Shown here in pieces: positions 30,457 through 39,780 of a stretch of 64,000 nt of DNA (position 1 is its first letter; each line of letters opens with the position of its first letter). Below the pieces are notes generated by a model, which saw only the letters and a list, made by a program, of their open reading frames with translations, did not search any database and was not told the origin of the DNA. Source of the stretch: Microbacterium aerolatum (GTDB lineage: Bacteria > Actinomycetota > Actinomycetes > Actinomycetales > Microbacteriaceae); NCBI RefSeq assembly GCF_007988825.1, contig NZ_BJUW01000011.1:30334-94333 (forward strand). The letters are read 5' to 3'. The position numbers and the translations under genes are program-made.

Positions 30457-31143
30457 CTACTTGCCCACCTTGAGCATGTAGCCGAAGCCGCGCTTGGTCT
30501 GGATGACCGACTCCTCGGTGAACGGGTCGATCTTGCGCCGCAGGTACGAGATGTAGCTCTCGACGATGCCGGCATCGCCGTTGAAGTCGTACTCCCAGAC
30601 GTGATCGAGGATCTGGGCCTTCGAGAGCACACGGTTGGGGTTGAGCATCAGGTAGCGCAGCAGCTTGAACTCGGTCGGGCTGAGCTCGATCGGCTCCTTG
30701 CCGACGAAGACGTCGTGGGTGTCCTGGTCCATCGAGAGCTCGCCGGCACGAATGATGGACTCCTCGTCGGCCTGCATCGTGCGCCGCAGGATGGCCTGCG
30801 CGCGGGCGACGATCTCGTCGAGCGCGAACGGCTTGGTGACGTAGTCGTCGCCTCCGGCGTTCAGCCCCTCGATCTTGTCCTGCGTGTCATCCTTCGCCGT
30901 GAGGAAGAGGATCGGGGCGGTGAATCCCGCGCCGCGCAGACGCTTGGTGACGCTGAACCCGTTCATGTCGGGCAGCATCACGTCGAGGATGATGAGGTCG
31001 GGCTCCTCCTCGAGCACGGCGGAAATGGTGGCCGCGCCGTTCGCGACGGTCTTGACCTGGTACCCGGCGAAGCTCAGACCGGTGGACAGCAGGTCACGGA
31101 TGTTCGGCTCGTCATCGACGACCAGGATGCGTGCATCAGTCAT
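30457..31143 (-). CDS. OmpR-family response regulator (PhoP/TcrX-like)
   Basis: 228 residues. The receiver has VVDDEPNIRDLL, phospho-acceptor Asp in IILDVMLPDMNGF, and YVTKPFALDEIV. The winged helix has LSPTEFKLLRYLMLNPNRVLSK, DHVWEYDFNGDAGIVESYISYLRRKID and TKRGFGYML, very close to mycobacterial PhoP. CATAAT, 6 nt and then ATG point to a leaderless message. It forms an operon with the kinase; the regulon cannot be read from sequence. Confidence 0.92.
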   Translation of the reverse strand: MTDARILVVDDEPNIRDLLSTGLSFAGYQVKTVANGAATISAVLEEEPDLIILDVMLPDMNGFSVTKRLRGAGFTAPILFLTAKDDTQDKIEGLNAGGDDYVTKPFALDEIVARAQAILRRTMQADEESIIRAGELSMDQDTHDVFVGKEPIELSPTEFKLLRYLMLNPNRVLSKAQILDHVWEYDFNGDAGIVESYISYLRRKIDPFTEESVIQTKRGFGYMLKVGK

Positions 31144-31161
31144 GACCCCATTATGGTGACT

Positions 31162-31734
31162 TCAGCCATGCGGCGGCTGATCATCTTGCGGAGCGCCCGG
31201 ATTGTCGCCCACGGCGGATGCTACGGCGAGGGCGATCGCCGCGGACACGGATGCTGCCGGATCGACGGTCAGGCGATGCAGCAGCAGTCCGTCGCATGTC
31301 GCCATCACGAAGCGGGTGTGCTGCTCGGCCGCGTCCCCGCCGAGGGCGAACAGGGTCGTCCCGATCCAGCTCTCGAAACCGCGTCGCTGCGCGTGCAGGG
31401 GAGCCGCGGCATCCGGGTCCGCCTCCAGGAACAGGGCGTACCGGGCGCGAGTGCGCGTCGCGTAGGCACCGGACTGCAGCTCGACCATGCTCGTCAGCGC
31501 GGATGCCAGTTCAGCCGCCGTGCGGATCTCGGGGATGCCGGCGTCGGCGCGCTCCTGCTCGGCGATCCAGGTGATGACACCGGCGACCAGCGCCGCCCTG
31601 GTGCGGAAGTGATTCGACGTCGATCCGCGGGGGAGGCCGGCCGCGGCATCCACCCGTGCGTGGGTCAGCGCGCGAACGCCGTCGCTGCCGACCACATCGA
31701 TCGCGGCATCCAGCGCGCGCAGACGGGTGCTCAT
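31162..31734 (-). CDS. TetR/AcrR family transcriptional regulator
   Basis: 190 residues. N-terminal helix-turn-helix ALTHARVDAAAGLPRGSTSNHFRTRAALV; the ligand-binding C-terminal part is not classifiable. It diverges from an alpha/beta hydrolase gene, with a strong palindrome between them, so it likely represses that gene and itself. The ATG follows TAGGAT-N6 (leaderless). Confidence 0.9.
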   Translation of the reverse strand: MSTRLRALDAAIDVVGSDGVRALTHARVDAAAGLPRGSTSNHFRTRAALVAGVITWIAEQERADAGIPEIRTAAELASALTSMVELQSGAYATRTRARYALFLEADPDAAAPLHAQRRGFESWIGTTLFALGGDAAEQHTRFVMATCDGLLLHRLTVDPAASVSAAIALAVASAVGDNPGAPQDDQPPHG

Positions 31735-31754
31735 GACGTGATCCTAGCGGGCAG

Positions 31755-31790
31755 ACTACTTCTCTAGTGACATAACACTATGAACGTAGT
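31755..31790. promoter_or_regulatory. TetR operator between divergent genes
   Basis: Nested inverted repeat ACTAC-N5-TAGTG-N6-CACTA-N5-GTAGT, all four blocks symmetric about 31772.5. It overlaps the hydrolase promoter: GTGACA (31767-31772), 17 bp, TAAAAT (31790-31795). Confidence 0.65.
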
Positions 31791-31837
31791 AAAATCGAGG
31801 CCACGAGGGGACAGCACAACGAAGTGGAGGTCTCACG

Positions 31838-32743
31838 ATGAACGCATTCGCACCCCGCGGCGAACCGACCGGCACGACGACCTGGTCGCCGCCGCTGCCG
31901 GACGCACCCGGATTCGAGCACTCGATGATCGAGACGCCAGGGCTGCGCACGCACGTGGCGTCCATCGGCGAGGGCGATCCGGTGGTGATGCTGCACGGGT
32001 TCCCGCAGCACTGGTGGGAGTGGCGCCGGGTCGCTCCTGTGATCGCCGCGGAAGGCCACCGCGTGATCTGTCCCGATCTGCGAGGTTCGGGGTGGACGTA
32101 CGCGGCTAACCCCGGATTCGGTCCGGAGACGCAGATGGTCGATGTCGTGGCCGTCCTCGACGCACTCGGCGTGGAGCGCGCGCATTTCCTGTGCCACGAC
32201 ATGGGAGCGATCTCCGGAATGCAGCTGTCCTACCGGCATCCGGAACGCGTGCGCACGATGGTGCAGCTGTCCGTGCCGCCGGGTTTCATGGAGTTCACGC
32301 CCAAGATCATGCCGGCTTTCGCCCACATGCCCGCGCTGATCATGCACCGCGAGGGCAGATCGCTGCGCGGCCTGTTCGGACCGCGTTACGCCGCCCGACC
32401 GATGAGCGATGCGACCGTGGATGCGTACCTCGCAGTGCACGGGCGTCCGGAGGTCGCTCGAAGCGTCGCCTCGATGTACCGCGGAATGGTCGTTCCGATG
32501 TCGATGCGACTCATGACCGGCGTGTACAAGCGCATGCGACTGCTCCCGCCCACACTGGTCGTCTTCGGCCGCGCCGACGGTCCGTTCGCCGAGCCGACCG
32601 CCCGGCGCATCTGTCGCAACAGCGACGCGCACGCCGACCGGTTCGAGCTGGCGTTCGTGGAGGACGCGGCGCACTTCGTCGTCGACGACGCACCGGATGC
32701 CGTCACCGCACTCGCTCTCGACTGGTTCGCGAGCGAGGGGTAG
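31838..32743 (+). CDS. alpha/beta hydrolase, epoxide hydrolase/haloalkane dehalogenase-like
   Basis: 301 residues. HGFPQHWWEWRRVAP is the oxyanion/entry motif; the nucleophile elbow CHDMGAISG carries Asp rather than Ser, as in epoxide hydrolases and haloalkane dehalogenases; the acid is probably in VVFGRADGPF and the catalytic His in VEDAAHFVVDDAPDAV. Divergent from a TetR gene that probably controls it. The natural substrate is unknown. Confidence 0.88.
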   Translation: MNAFAPRGEPTGTTTWSPPLPDAPGFEHSMIETPGLRTHVASIGEGDPVVMLHGFPQHWWEWRRVAPVIAAEGHRVICPDLRGSGWTYAANPGFGPETQMVDVVAVLDALGVERAHFLCHDMGAISGMQLSYRHPERVRTMVQLSVPPGFMEFTPKIMPAFAHMPALIMHREGRSLRGLFGPRYAARPMSDATVDAYLAVHGRPEVARSVASMYRGMVVPMSMRLMTGVYKRMRLLPPTLVVFGRADGPFAEPTARRICRNSDAHADRFELAFVEDAAHFVVDDAPDAVTALALDWFASEG

Positions 32744-32747
32744 GGGG

Positions 32748-34388
32748 TCAGGCGGCTAGGGCGTCGGCGTCCAAGATTGTGTAGCTGTAGCCCTGTTCGG
32801 CGAGGAAGCGCTGGCGGTTCTGCGCGTAGTCCTGGTCGACCGTGTCGCGGGCGATGAGCGTGTAGAAGCTCGCCGTGTGGCCGGACTGCTTCGGCCGCAG
32901 CAGGCGTCCGAGGCGCTGGGCCTCCTCCTGCCTGGATCCGAACGACCCCGACACCTGGATCGCCACGGAGGCCTCCGGCAGGTCGATGGAGAAGTTCGCC
33001 ACCTTCGAGACCACGAGCAGCTCGATCTCGCCCTCGCGGAACTGCCGGTACAACTCCTCGCGCTCGTCGACCGGCGTCGCGCCGGTGATCTGCGGAGCGT
33101 CCAGTGCGTCCGAGAGCGTCTCGAGCTGGTCGAGGTACTGACCGATCACGAGGATGCGCTCGCCGGGGTGCTTGGCGATCAGCTCGCGCACGGCGTCGAT
33201 CTTCGCGGGAGCGGATGCCGCGAGCCGATACCGCTCGTCGTCGGTGGCCGCGGCGTACTCCAGCCGGTCGTCCGCCGGGAGGTCGACTCGGACCTCATAG
33301 CAGGCGGCTGGGGAGATGAACCCCTGCGCCTCGATCTGCTTCCACGGCGCGTCGAACCGCTTGGGGCCGATGAGGCTGAAGACGTCGCCTTCCCGGCCGT
33401 CCTCGCGCACGAGGGTCGCGGTGAGGCCGATGCGGCGGCGGGCCTGCAGGTCGGCGGTGAGCTTGAACACGGGGGCCGGCAGCAGATGCACCTCGTCGTA
33501 GACGATGAGGCCCCAGTCCAGGGCGTCCAGCAGCGCCAGGTGGGCGTACTCGCCCTTCCGCTTCGCCGTGAGGATCTGGTAGGTGGCGATCGTGACCGGC
33601 TTGATCTCCTTGGACTGGCCGGAGTACTCGCCGATCTCCTCAGGGGTGAGCGATGTGCGCTTGAGCAGCTCGTCGCGCCACTGACGCGCCGAGACCGTGT
33701 TCGTCACGAGGATCAGCGTCGTCGTCTTGGTCGCGGCCATGGCGCCGGCGCCGACGATGGTCTTGCCGGCTCCGCAGGGGAGCACGACGACGCCGGAGCC
33801 GTCCTTGGAGAAGGCATCCACGGCATCCTGCTGGTACGGACGGATCTGCCAGGTGTCCTCGGCGAGCTCGATCTCGTGCGGCGTGCCGGGGGTGTAGCCG
33901 GCGAGGTCCTCTGCGGGCCAGCCGATCTTCAGCAGCTCCTGCTTGATCTGACCGCGCGCCCACGCGTCGACCACGAACGCGTCGGGGGCCGGGTGACCGA
34001 TCAACAGCGGCTGGATGCGCTTGTTGTTCGCCACCTGCGCGAGCACCGCGGGGTCGGTGGAGCGCAGGATCAGGGTGCCCTCGTCATCGCGCTCGATCAC
34101 GAGACGCCCGTAGCGGTCGACGGTCTCGCGCAGATCCACCGAGACGGACGGCGGCACGGGGAAGCGCGACCAGCGGTCGAGCACCTCGAGCATGTCATCG
34201 GCGGTGTGTCCGGCGGCACGGGCGTTCCACAGGCCGAGCCGCGTGATCCGGTAGGTGTGGATGTGCTCGGGCGCCCGCTCGAGCTCGGCGAAGATCGCCA
34301 GCTCGTGGCGGGCCGTCTCGGCGTCGGCGTGCGCGACTTCGAGCAGCACGGTGCGGTCGCTCTGGACGATCAGTGGGCCATCAGACAT
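32748..34388 (-). CDS. xpb: XPB-type DNA repair helicase (Ercc3/Rad25-like)
   Basis: 546 residues. Superfamily 2 helicase with Walker A PCGAGKT (204-210), DEVH box at 298-301, and motif VI region SGSFGSRQEEAQRLGRLLRP. The N-terminal 170 residues match the damage-recognition domain of bacterial XPB (mycobacterial Rv0861c). The gene lies 21 nt after the helicase-associated gene, an arrangement preserved in mycobacteria (Rv0862c-Rv0861c). Confidence 0.94.
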   Translation of the reverse strand: MSDGPLIVQSDRTVLLEVAHADAETARHELAIFAELERAPEHIHTYRITRLGLWNARAAGHTADDMLEVLDRWSRFPVPPSVSVDLRETVDRYGRLVIERDDEGTLILRSTDPAVLAQVANNKRIQPLLIGHPAPDAFVVDAWARGQIKQELLKIGWPAEDLAGYTPGTPHEIELAEDTWQIRPYQQDAVDAFSKDGSGVVVLPCGAGKTIVGAGAMAATKTTTLILVTNTVSARQWRDELLKRTSLTPEEIGEYSGQSKEIKPVTIATYQILTAKRKGEYAHLALLDALDWGLIVYDEVHLLPAPVFKLTADLQARRRIGLTATLVREDGREGDVFSLIGPKRFDAPWKQIEAQGFISPAACYEVRVDLPADDRLEYAAATDDERYRLAASAPAKIDAVRELIAKHPGERILVIGQYLDQLETLSDALDAPQITGATPVDEREELYRQFREGEIELLVVSKVANFSIDLPEASVAIQVSGSFGSRQEEAQRLGRLLRPKQSGHTASFYTLIARDTVDQDYAQNRQRFLAEQGYSYTILDADALAA

Positions 34389-34409
34389 AGCGATCCAGTT
34401 TACCGGTCT

Positions 34410-36119
34410 CTACTCGGAAGCGGGGTCGACGACGCGGGCGGAGCGGATGCTCCTGACCGGAAGCGTCCGTTCGACATCTGCCGCGCGGTCCCTTCCGCGC
34501 AGCCTGCCGCCGCCCAGGCCGCTGGCCTCGAGCTGCAGTTCGCGCGTCGAGCCGTCCGGCATGAGGATCTCAACGTGCAGCACGGCCTTCGCGCGCACGG
34601 CGGCCTCGAGTTCGCGGTCCAGCCAGGCCGCGTCGGCGTCCGGCCCCTGCTGTGCCCGCAGCCGTGCGATCAGCGCGCCGTAGCCGTGCGCGGCGGGCGG
34701 TTCGGATGCCGGGACCGGGTTGCGGTCGACGACGAGGGGCTGCCCGTCGGCGCCGACGATCATCGCCGGGTACCGCGCGTCGGTCAGCGTCCAGAAGACG
34801 GTGTCGCGGCCGACGCGCGAGCTGAGGCCCTCGGCATCCCGTGACAGCGCGAGCGGACGCAGGGACTGGTCGACGCCCATCGCATCGAGAAGCGTGGCAT
34901 CCGCGCTCGACACGCGCGTGCTGCCCGACCAGTCGGTGAACACGCGCACCAGCCCGTGACGCTGCGCGGTCTGCATGACGAGGTATTCGAGCGGCTGCGG
35001 GATGCCGGTGAGCGAGATCTCGCCGAGGAAGTCGAGGACCGACGCCGCGGTCTCGCCCGTGGTCAGGGCGTGCGCGATCGACTCGGCCGTGAATCGGTAC
35101 GACGAGGCCTGCGCCGCCGACTCGCGCGCGGCGATCCCGCGCAGACGCACGTCCAGCGCGGGCTTGAGGGGGCCCGGTGCGATCGCGGTGAGGTCGTTCT
35201 GCAGGAAGATCTTGTCGACCTCTGTCGGCAGCATCCGCTCGAGCCCGGTGGCATCCGCACGCTGCCCGAGTCGCAGCGGGACGGCCCACTGCGGTTCGGT
35301 GCCGTCTGCGGTCACGAGGCCGAGCAGGGTGGCGCGGGCCCGGATCGCTGCGCATCGCTCGCCCCACGCCGGATCCCACGGGTGCTGCCGGGGCCAGCGG
35401 GAGAGCGGCAGCCAGCCGCCGTCCTCGGTTCGCAGGCCGCGGGGGAGGGAGGCTCGGAAGGCTTCGGCCAGGGCGGTCCATCGATCGGATGCCGCGAGCC
35501 GCAGCCAGGCCTCGCCGGCAGCGGTCTGGCGGAGCTTGCGGTCGCCGGTGGCGAGGATGCCGGCAGCGACGGCGATCGCGACGAGATCGTCGAGGATCTC
35601 GGCGGGCGTGCCCGCCTCGGCGATGCGGCGCTTCTCGCCCGCAGCGAGGTTGCCGCCGGTGAGCAGCGACAGCGGTGTCTCGGCGGCGAGCAGCACGAGA
35701 TCGGCGATGGCCCCGACGCTCGTGAAGGCGCGTTCTGCGGCGCGCGCCTCCGACCGCTCGTCCGCGGGGAGCGGATCTGTGAGATCGTCCTCTGCGGGCA
35801 GTTCTCGTGCGGCGACGACGTCGGCGACCGGGGGCTGCGGGGTGCCGTCCGGGCGCAGCAGTGCGAGGGCGAGGAGAGCGGCTGCCTCCGTGCCGGGATC
35901 CTCTCCCTCGACCGCTCCACGCAGGGCGCGTGCTTCGGCCAGGGTCAGACGCGGCAGCATCCGCTCGATCGAGCCGGTGTCGAGCAGGGCTTCTGCCGCG
36001 TCGAAGAAGTCCGCCCATGGGGCGTCTTCGCGCACGCCGCGCGCTTCGAAGAGCGCGGCCAGCTGCGCGTCGGGCGCAGCGGCCAGCCACACGGCGAGCG
36101 GGCGGGCGTGCGTGCTCAT
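34410..36119 (-). CDS. helicase-associated domain protein (Helicase_C_3, Rv0862c type)
   Basis: 569 residues of a conserved actinobacterial family that is always found near XPB. The N-terminal half is helical (SIERMLPRLTLAEARALRGAVEG); the middle contains FLQNDLTAIAPGPLKPALDVRLRGIA, the Helicase_C_3 region; the C-terminus is LILMPDGSTRELQLEASGLG-like. No ATPase motifs of its own. Probably works with XPB; the role is not established. Confidence 0.85.
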   Translation of the reverse strand: MSTHARPLAVWLAAAPDAQLAALFEARGVREDAPWADFFDAAEALLDTGSIERMLPRLTLAEARALRGAVEGEDPGTEAAALLALALLRPDGTPQPPVADVVAARELPAEDDLTDPLPADERSEARAAERAFTSVGAIADLVLLAAETPLSLLTGGNLAAGEKRRIAEAGTPAEILDDLVAIAVAAGILATGDRKLRQTAAGEAWLRLAASDRWTALAEAFRASLPRGLRTEDGGWLPLSRWPRQHPWDPAWGERCAAIRARATLLGLVTADGTEPQWAVPLRLGQRADATGLERMLPTEVDKIFLQNDLTAIAPGPLKPALDVRLRGIAARESAAQASSYRFTAESIAHALTTGETAASVLDFLGEISLTGIPQPLEYLVMQTAQRHGLVRVFTDWSGSTRVSSADATLLDAMGVDQSLRPLALSRDAEGLSSRVGRDTVFWTLTDARYPAMIVGADGQPLVVDRNPVPASEPPAAHGYGALIARLRAQQGPDADAAWLDRELEAAVRAKAVLHVEILMPDGSTRELQLEASGLGGGRLRGRDRAADVERTLPVRSIRSARVVDPASE

Positions 36120-36120
36120 G

Positions 36121-36396
36121 TCAGCGGCGCTTGGCGGCGCTGCCCTTCCGCACGAAACTCATGATGAGCAGGGCGATGATCATGACGAAGGCGGCCGGAA
36201 GGCCCCACAGCGGGACTGCGGCGACGATCGGCCAGAGGTCCTCGCCGAAGGCATCCTGACTCATTCCGGTGGCGCTGCCGATGATGATCGCGAAGAAGCA
36301 GATCACCGAGAGCGCGGCGAGCGTCAGCGCCGCGAAAGCGAGGAAGCGATCCAGCCGACGGACGGGAACATCGGGGCCGGAATTCTGCGTGCTCAT
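36121..36396 (-). CDS. small membrane protein, two TM segments
   Basis: 91 residues; hydrophobic helices at about 20-42 and 55-80, basic C-terminus (SFVRKGSAAKRR). The stop codon is 1 nt before the ATG of the helicase-associated gene, so the genes form one transcript. Function unknown. Confidence 0.7.
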   Translation of the reverse strand: MSTQNSGPDVPVRRLDRFLAFAALTLAALSVICFFAIIIGSATGMSQDAFGEDLWPIVAAVPLWGLPAAFVMIIALLIMSFVRKGSAAKRR

Positions 36397-36490
36397 CCGT
36401 CTCAGCCTAGTCCCTGGAACACCGGTAGGCTGGGGTGGGGCGCGAATGCGCGCGCCTCATTTCGGCTCCATCACACAGCGAGGTTCTCCC

Positions 36491-36871
36491 ATGCCCACCG
36501 GCAAGGTCAGGTTCTACGACGACGAGAAGGGTTTCGGCTTCATCGCCAGCGATGACGGCCAGGACGTCTTCCTGCACGCCTCTGCCCTGCCCGCCGGCGC
36601 CACGGTCAAGTCCGGCGCCCGCGTGGAGTTCGGCGTCGCCGACGGCAAGCGCGGACTGCAGGCACTCTCGGTGCGCGTCCTCGATGCCCCGGTCAGCCTT
36701 TCGAAGGCGAAGCGCAAGCCCGCCGACGACATGGCGATCATCATCGAGGATCTCGTGAGGCTTCTCGACGACATCGGCGGCGACCTCCGTCGTGGCCGCT
36801 ACCCGTCCAGCAGCCACGGCCGCAAGGTCGCCGCTGTGCTCCGCAAGGTCGCCGATGACCTCGACGCCTGA
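36491..36871 (+). CDS. cold-shock domain protein with a C-terminal extension
   Basis: 126 residues. The first 65 are a CspA-type nucleic-acid-binding domain (TGKVRFYDDEKGFGFIASDDG and DVFLHASALPAG with RNP1/RNP2). A further 60 residues form a helical, Arg/Lys-rich extension (LVRLLDDIGGDLRRGRYPSS) that ordinary cold-shock proteins lack but mycobacterial CspB relatives have. The stop overlaps the next gene by 17 nt. Confidence 0.92.
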   Translation: MPTGKVRFYDDEKGFGFIASDDGQDVFLHASALPAGATVKSGARVEFGVADGKRGLQALSVRVLDAPVSLSKAKRKPADDMAIIIEDLVRLLDDIGGDLRRGRYPSSSHGRKVAAVLRKVADDLDA

Positions 36872-37457
36872 GCCCGATGAGCGCCTGATCGGCGCGCACG
36901 ATGTCGCGCTCGCGGCGCTGCAGGAGATCACCCCTGCCGCCACGATCGGTCCTGCTGCCGGTTACCTGGTCGAAGAGGACGGATCGGTGTCGCTGCGGTT
37001 CGAGAACCGCCTCCCCGGATACCCGGGCTGGTACTGGACCGTCACTGTGGCGCGCGTCGAGGATGCCGAACCCACGGTTCTCGAGGTCGAACTGCTCCCC
37101 AACGAGGGTGCCCTTCTCGCGCCCGAGTGGGTGCCGTGGGCCGAGCGTCTCGCCGAGTACCGTGCGCATCAGGCCGAGCTCGCGGAGCAGGCTGCCGCTG
37201 CCGAAGAGGAGTCGGGTGAAGGTGTCGACGCCGATTCCGACGATGCCGACGAGGACGAGTCCGACGACGACGATCTCGATGAGGACGACGACGCGGACGA
37301 GCCGGACATCCTGCACGCCGGTGATCTGGACGGCGTCGACATCGACGAGCTCGATGACTCCGCCGTCGATGATGAGGATGCCGACGAAGACTCTGATGAG
37401 GACGTCGACGAGGACGAGTCCGAAGGCGATGATTCGGACGACGCCGAAGAGGAGTAG
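36855..37457 (+). CDS. DUF3027 protein with long acidic tail
   Basis: 200 residues. Residues 1-115 are the DUF3027 domain (GWYWTVTVARVEDAEPTVLEVELLP, LAPEWVPWAERLAEYRAHQ). From about residue 120 the chain is almost only Asp, Glu, Ser and Gly, ending EGDDSDDAEEE. The start codon lies within the cold-shock gene (17-nt overlap), so the two are coupled. In mycobacteria DUF3027 is also next to serC. The acidic tail is likely disordered; function unknown. Confidence 0.85.
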   Translation: MTSTPEPDERLIGAHDVALAALQEITPAATIGPAAGYLVEEDGSVSLRFENRLPGYPGWYWTVTVARVEDAEPTVLEVELLPNEGALLAPEWVPWAERLAEYRAHQAELAEQAAAAEEESGEGVDADSDDADEDESDDDDLDEDDDADEPDILHAGDLDGVDIDELDDSAVDDEDADEDSDEDVDEDESEGDDSDDAEEE

Positions 37458-37460
37458 TGC

Positions 37461-37534
37461 GCGCTGCTCATTCCTGCGTCGCGCTGCTCGTTCCTGATGC
37501 GCGCTGCTGATTCCTGTCGGCGCTGCTGATAATC
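37461..37534. repeat. 20-bp period tandem repeat, unit GCGCTGCTSRTTCCTG
   Basis: Units start at 37461, 37481, 37501 and (shortened) 37520: GCGCTGCTCATTCCTG, GCGCTGCTCGTTCCTG, GCGCTGCTGATTCCTG and GCGCTGCTGATAATC. A related sequence in opposite sense follows (CGCGAGCAGGAAGT). The array lies in the 163-bp gap between convergent DUF3027 and serC and begins 4 nt after the stop. Confidence 0.75.
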
Positions 37535-37570
37535 ACGCAGCGCGAGCAGGAAGTGACAGCGCGACAATCT

Positions 37571-37608
37571 GTGGCATCCGCTACATCGATCGATGGCGCG
37601 GATGCCAC
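37571..37608. terminator. hairpin after the tandem repeat, before serC's 3' end
   Basis: GTGGCATCCGC (37571-37581) pairs exactly with GCGGATGCCAC (37598-37608), 16-nt loop, between convergent genes. Confidence 0.65.
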
Positions 37609-37620
37609 GAAGTGCAGCGC

Positions 37621-38742
<1,122 letters not shown>

Positions 38743-38802
38743 CTAGGCGCGCGTCGCGTCCGCGAAATCCACTGTTTCCCCGTCTGACGTCGCCCGGGGA
38801 AT

Positions 38803-38816
38803 GTAGGCTTGCCTAA
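38803..38816. promoter_or_regulatory. iron-box-like operator upstream of the DtxR-family gene
   Basis: GTAGGCTTGCCTAA, with arms TAGGC (38804-38808) and GCCTA (38811-38815), close to the core of the DtxR/IdeR box (TTAGG-N-TA-N-CCTAA). It sits 20 bp before the regulator's own start, suggesting autoregulation. Confidence 0.45.
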
Positions 38817-38835
38817 GAAGACCCGGAGGGCCCAG

Positions 38836-39537
38836 ATGACGGACTTGATCGATACGACGGAGATGTATCTCCGCACCATCCTCGAACTCGAGGAGGAGAA
38901 CATCGTTCCCCTGCGGGCGCGCATCTCCGAACGCCTCGGGCATTCCGGGCCCACCGTCTCGCAGACGGTCGGCCGCATGGAACGCGATGGTCTCGTCGTC
39001 GTCTCAGAGGATCGCACGCTCGAGCTCACGGATGCCGGGCGCCGCAAGGCCGTCGACGTCATGCGCAAGCACCGGCTCGCCGAGCGTCTGCTGTCCGATG
39101 TGATCGGTTTGGACTGGGCGTTCGTGCATGAAGAGGCCTGCCGCTGGGAGCACGTCATGAGCGAGCAGGTCGAGCGTCGCCTCGTCGAGCTTCTCGGGCA
39201 CCCCACGGAGTCGCCGTACGGCAACCCGATTCCCGGACTCGACCAGCTGGGCGACGTGCCTGCGCGCACGTTCGACGAGGGCGTCGTCGGACTGGTCAAG
39301 AAGCTGAATGATGCTGAAGAGCCCATCGAGGGCACGGTGCGTCGTCTCGCAGAGCCAGCGCAGGTCGACCCCGAGCTGCTGCAGCAGCTGCGCGAGGCCG
39401 GCGTGGTTCCCGGAGCGCGCGGCAACTACCGCTACAGCGAGGGCTACGTGCTGATCCAGATGGACGGCAACGACGAGGGGCTCGAGCTCCCCGTCGAGCT
39501 GGCATCGCACATCTTCCTCATCGGCGAACCCGCCTGA
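38836..39537 (+). CDS. DtxR/IdeR-family metal-dependent regulator
   Basis: 233 residues. N-terminal winged helix (EMYLRTILELEEENIVPLRARISERLGHSGPTVSQ), metal-binding dimerisation part DVIGLDWAFVHEEACRWEHVMSEQVE with the Cys/His/Glu ligands of DtxR, and a C-terminal FeoA/SH3-like domain. In actinobacteria such proteins repress iron-uptake genes when Fe(II) is bound. GGAGGG lies 5 nt before the ATG. Whether this is the global IdeR or a manganese MntR-like paralogue is not certain. Confidence 0.9.
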   Translation: MTDLIDTTEMYLRTILELEEENIVPLRARISERLGHSGPTVSQTVGRMERDGLVVVSEDRTLELTDAGRRKAVDVMRKHRLAERLLSDVIGLDWAFVHEEACRWEHVMSEQVERRLVELLGHPTESPYGNPIPGLDQLGDVPARTFDEGVVGLVKKLNDAEEPIEGTVRRLAEPAQVDPELLQQLREAGVVPGARGNYRYSEGYVLIQMDGNDEGLELPVELASHIFLIGEPA

Positions 39538-39780
39538 TCTCAGGCGCCGGCGCCCTTCCCGGAGGATTGTCAGGCTGCCAGGGTGACATGATCGTTATCT
39601 TCCGGTAACCTCGGTCAGGTCGTCAGCGAAGAAGCCCGCCGTCGACAACCCCGTGAAGATTGCCTCTCCGGCTCGTCGTCTCCGCGGTCAGATCGCACAA
39701 AGTACCCCGAGTAGTGCCCCGAGAAGCAGAGTGCCGACGAGCCAGCGCACCCGAGCGCCGAGGCGCAGGAGGATCACCTT
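39538..39780 (+). promoter_or_regulatory. long 5' region of the M23 peptidase gene; candidate riboswitch or MtrA-type control region
   Basis: 243 bp without a gene. It contains a GC hairpin (GGCGCCGGCGCC, 39543-39554), a short inverted repeat CGTTATCTTCCGGTAACC at 39593-39610 and then about 170 nt rich in short complementary segments up to AGGAGG at 39767. Cell-wall hydrolase genes in actinobacteria often carry a ydaO (cyclic di-AMP) riboswitch here, and MtrA sites are also known; I cannot fold it and cannot decide. Confidence 0.35.

Noticed and set aside
37461..37534. CRISPR array
   Set aside because: Units repeat every 20 bp with only about 4 bp between them, no spacers of 30 nt and no cas genes.
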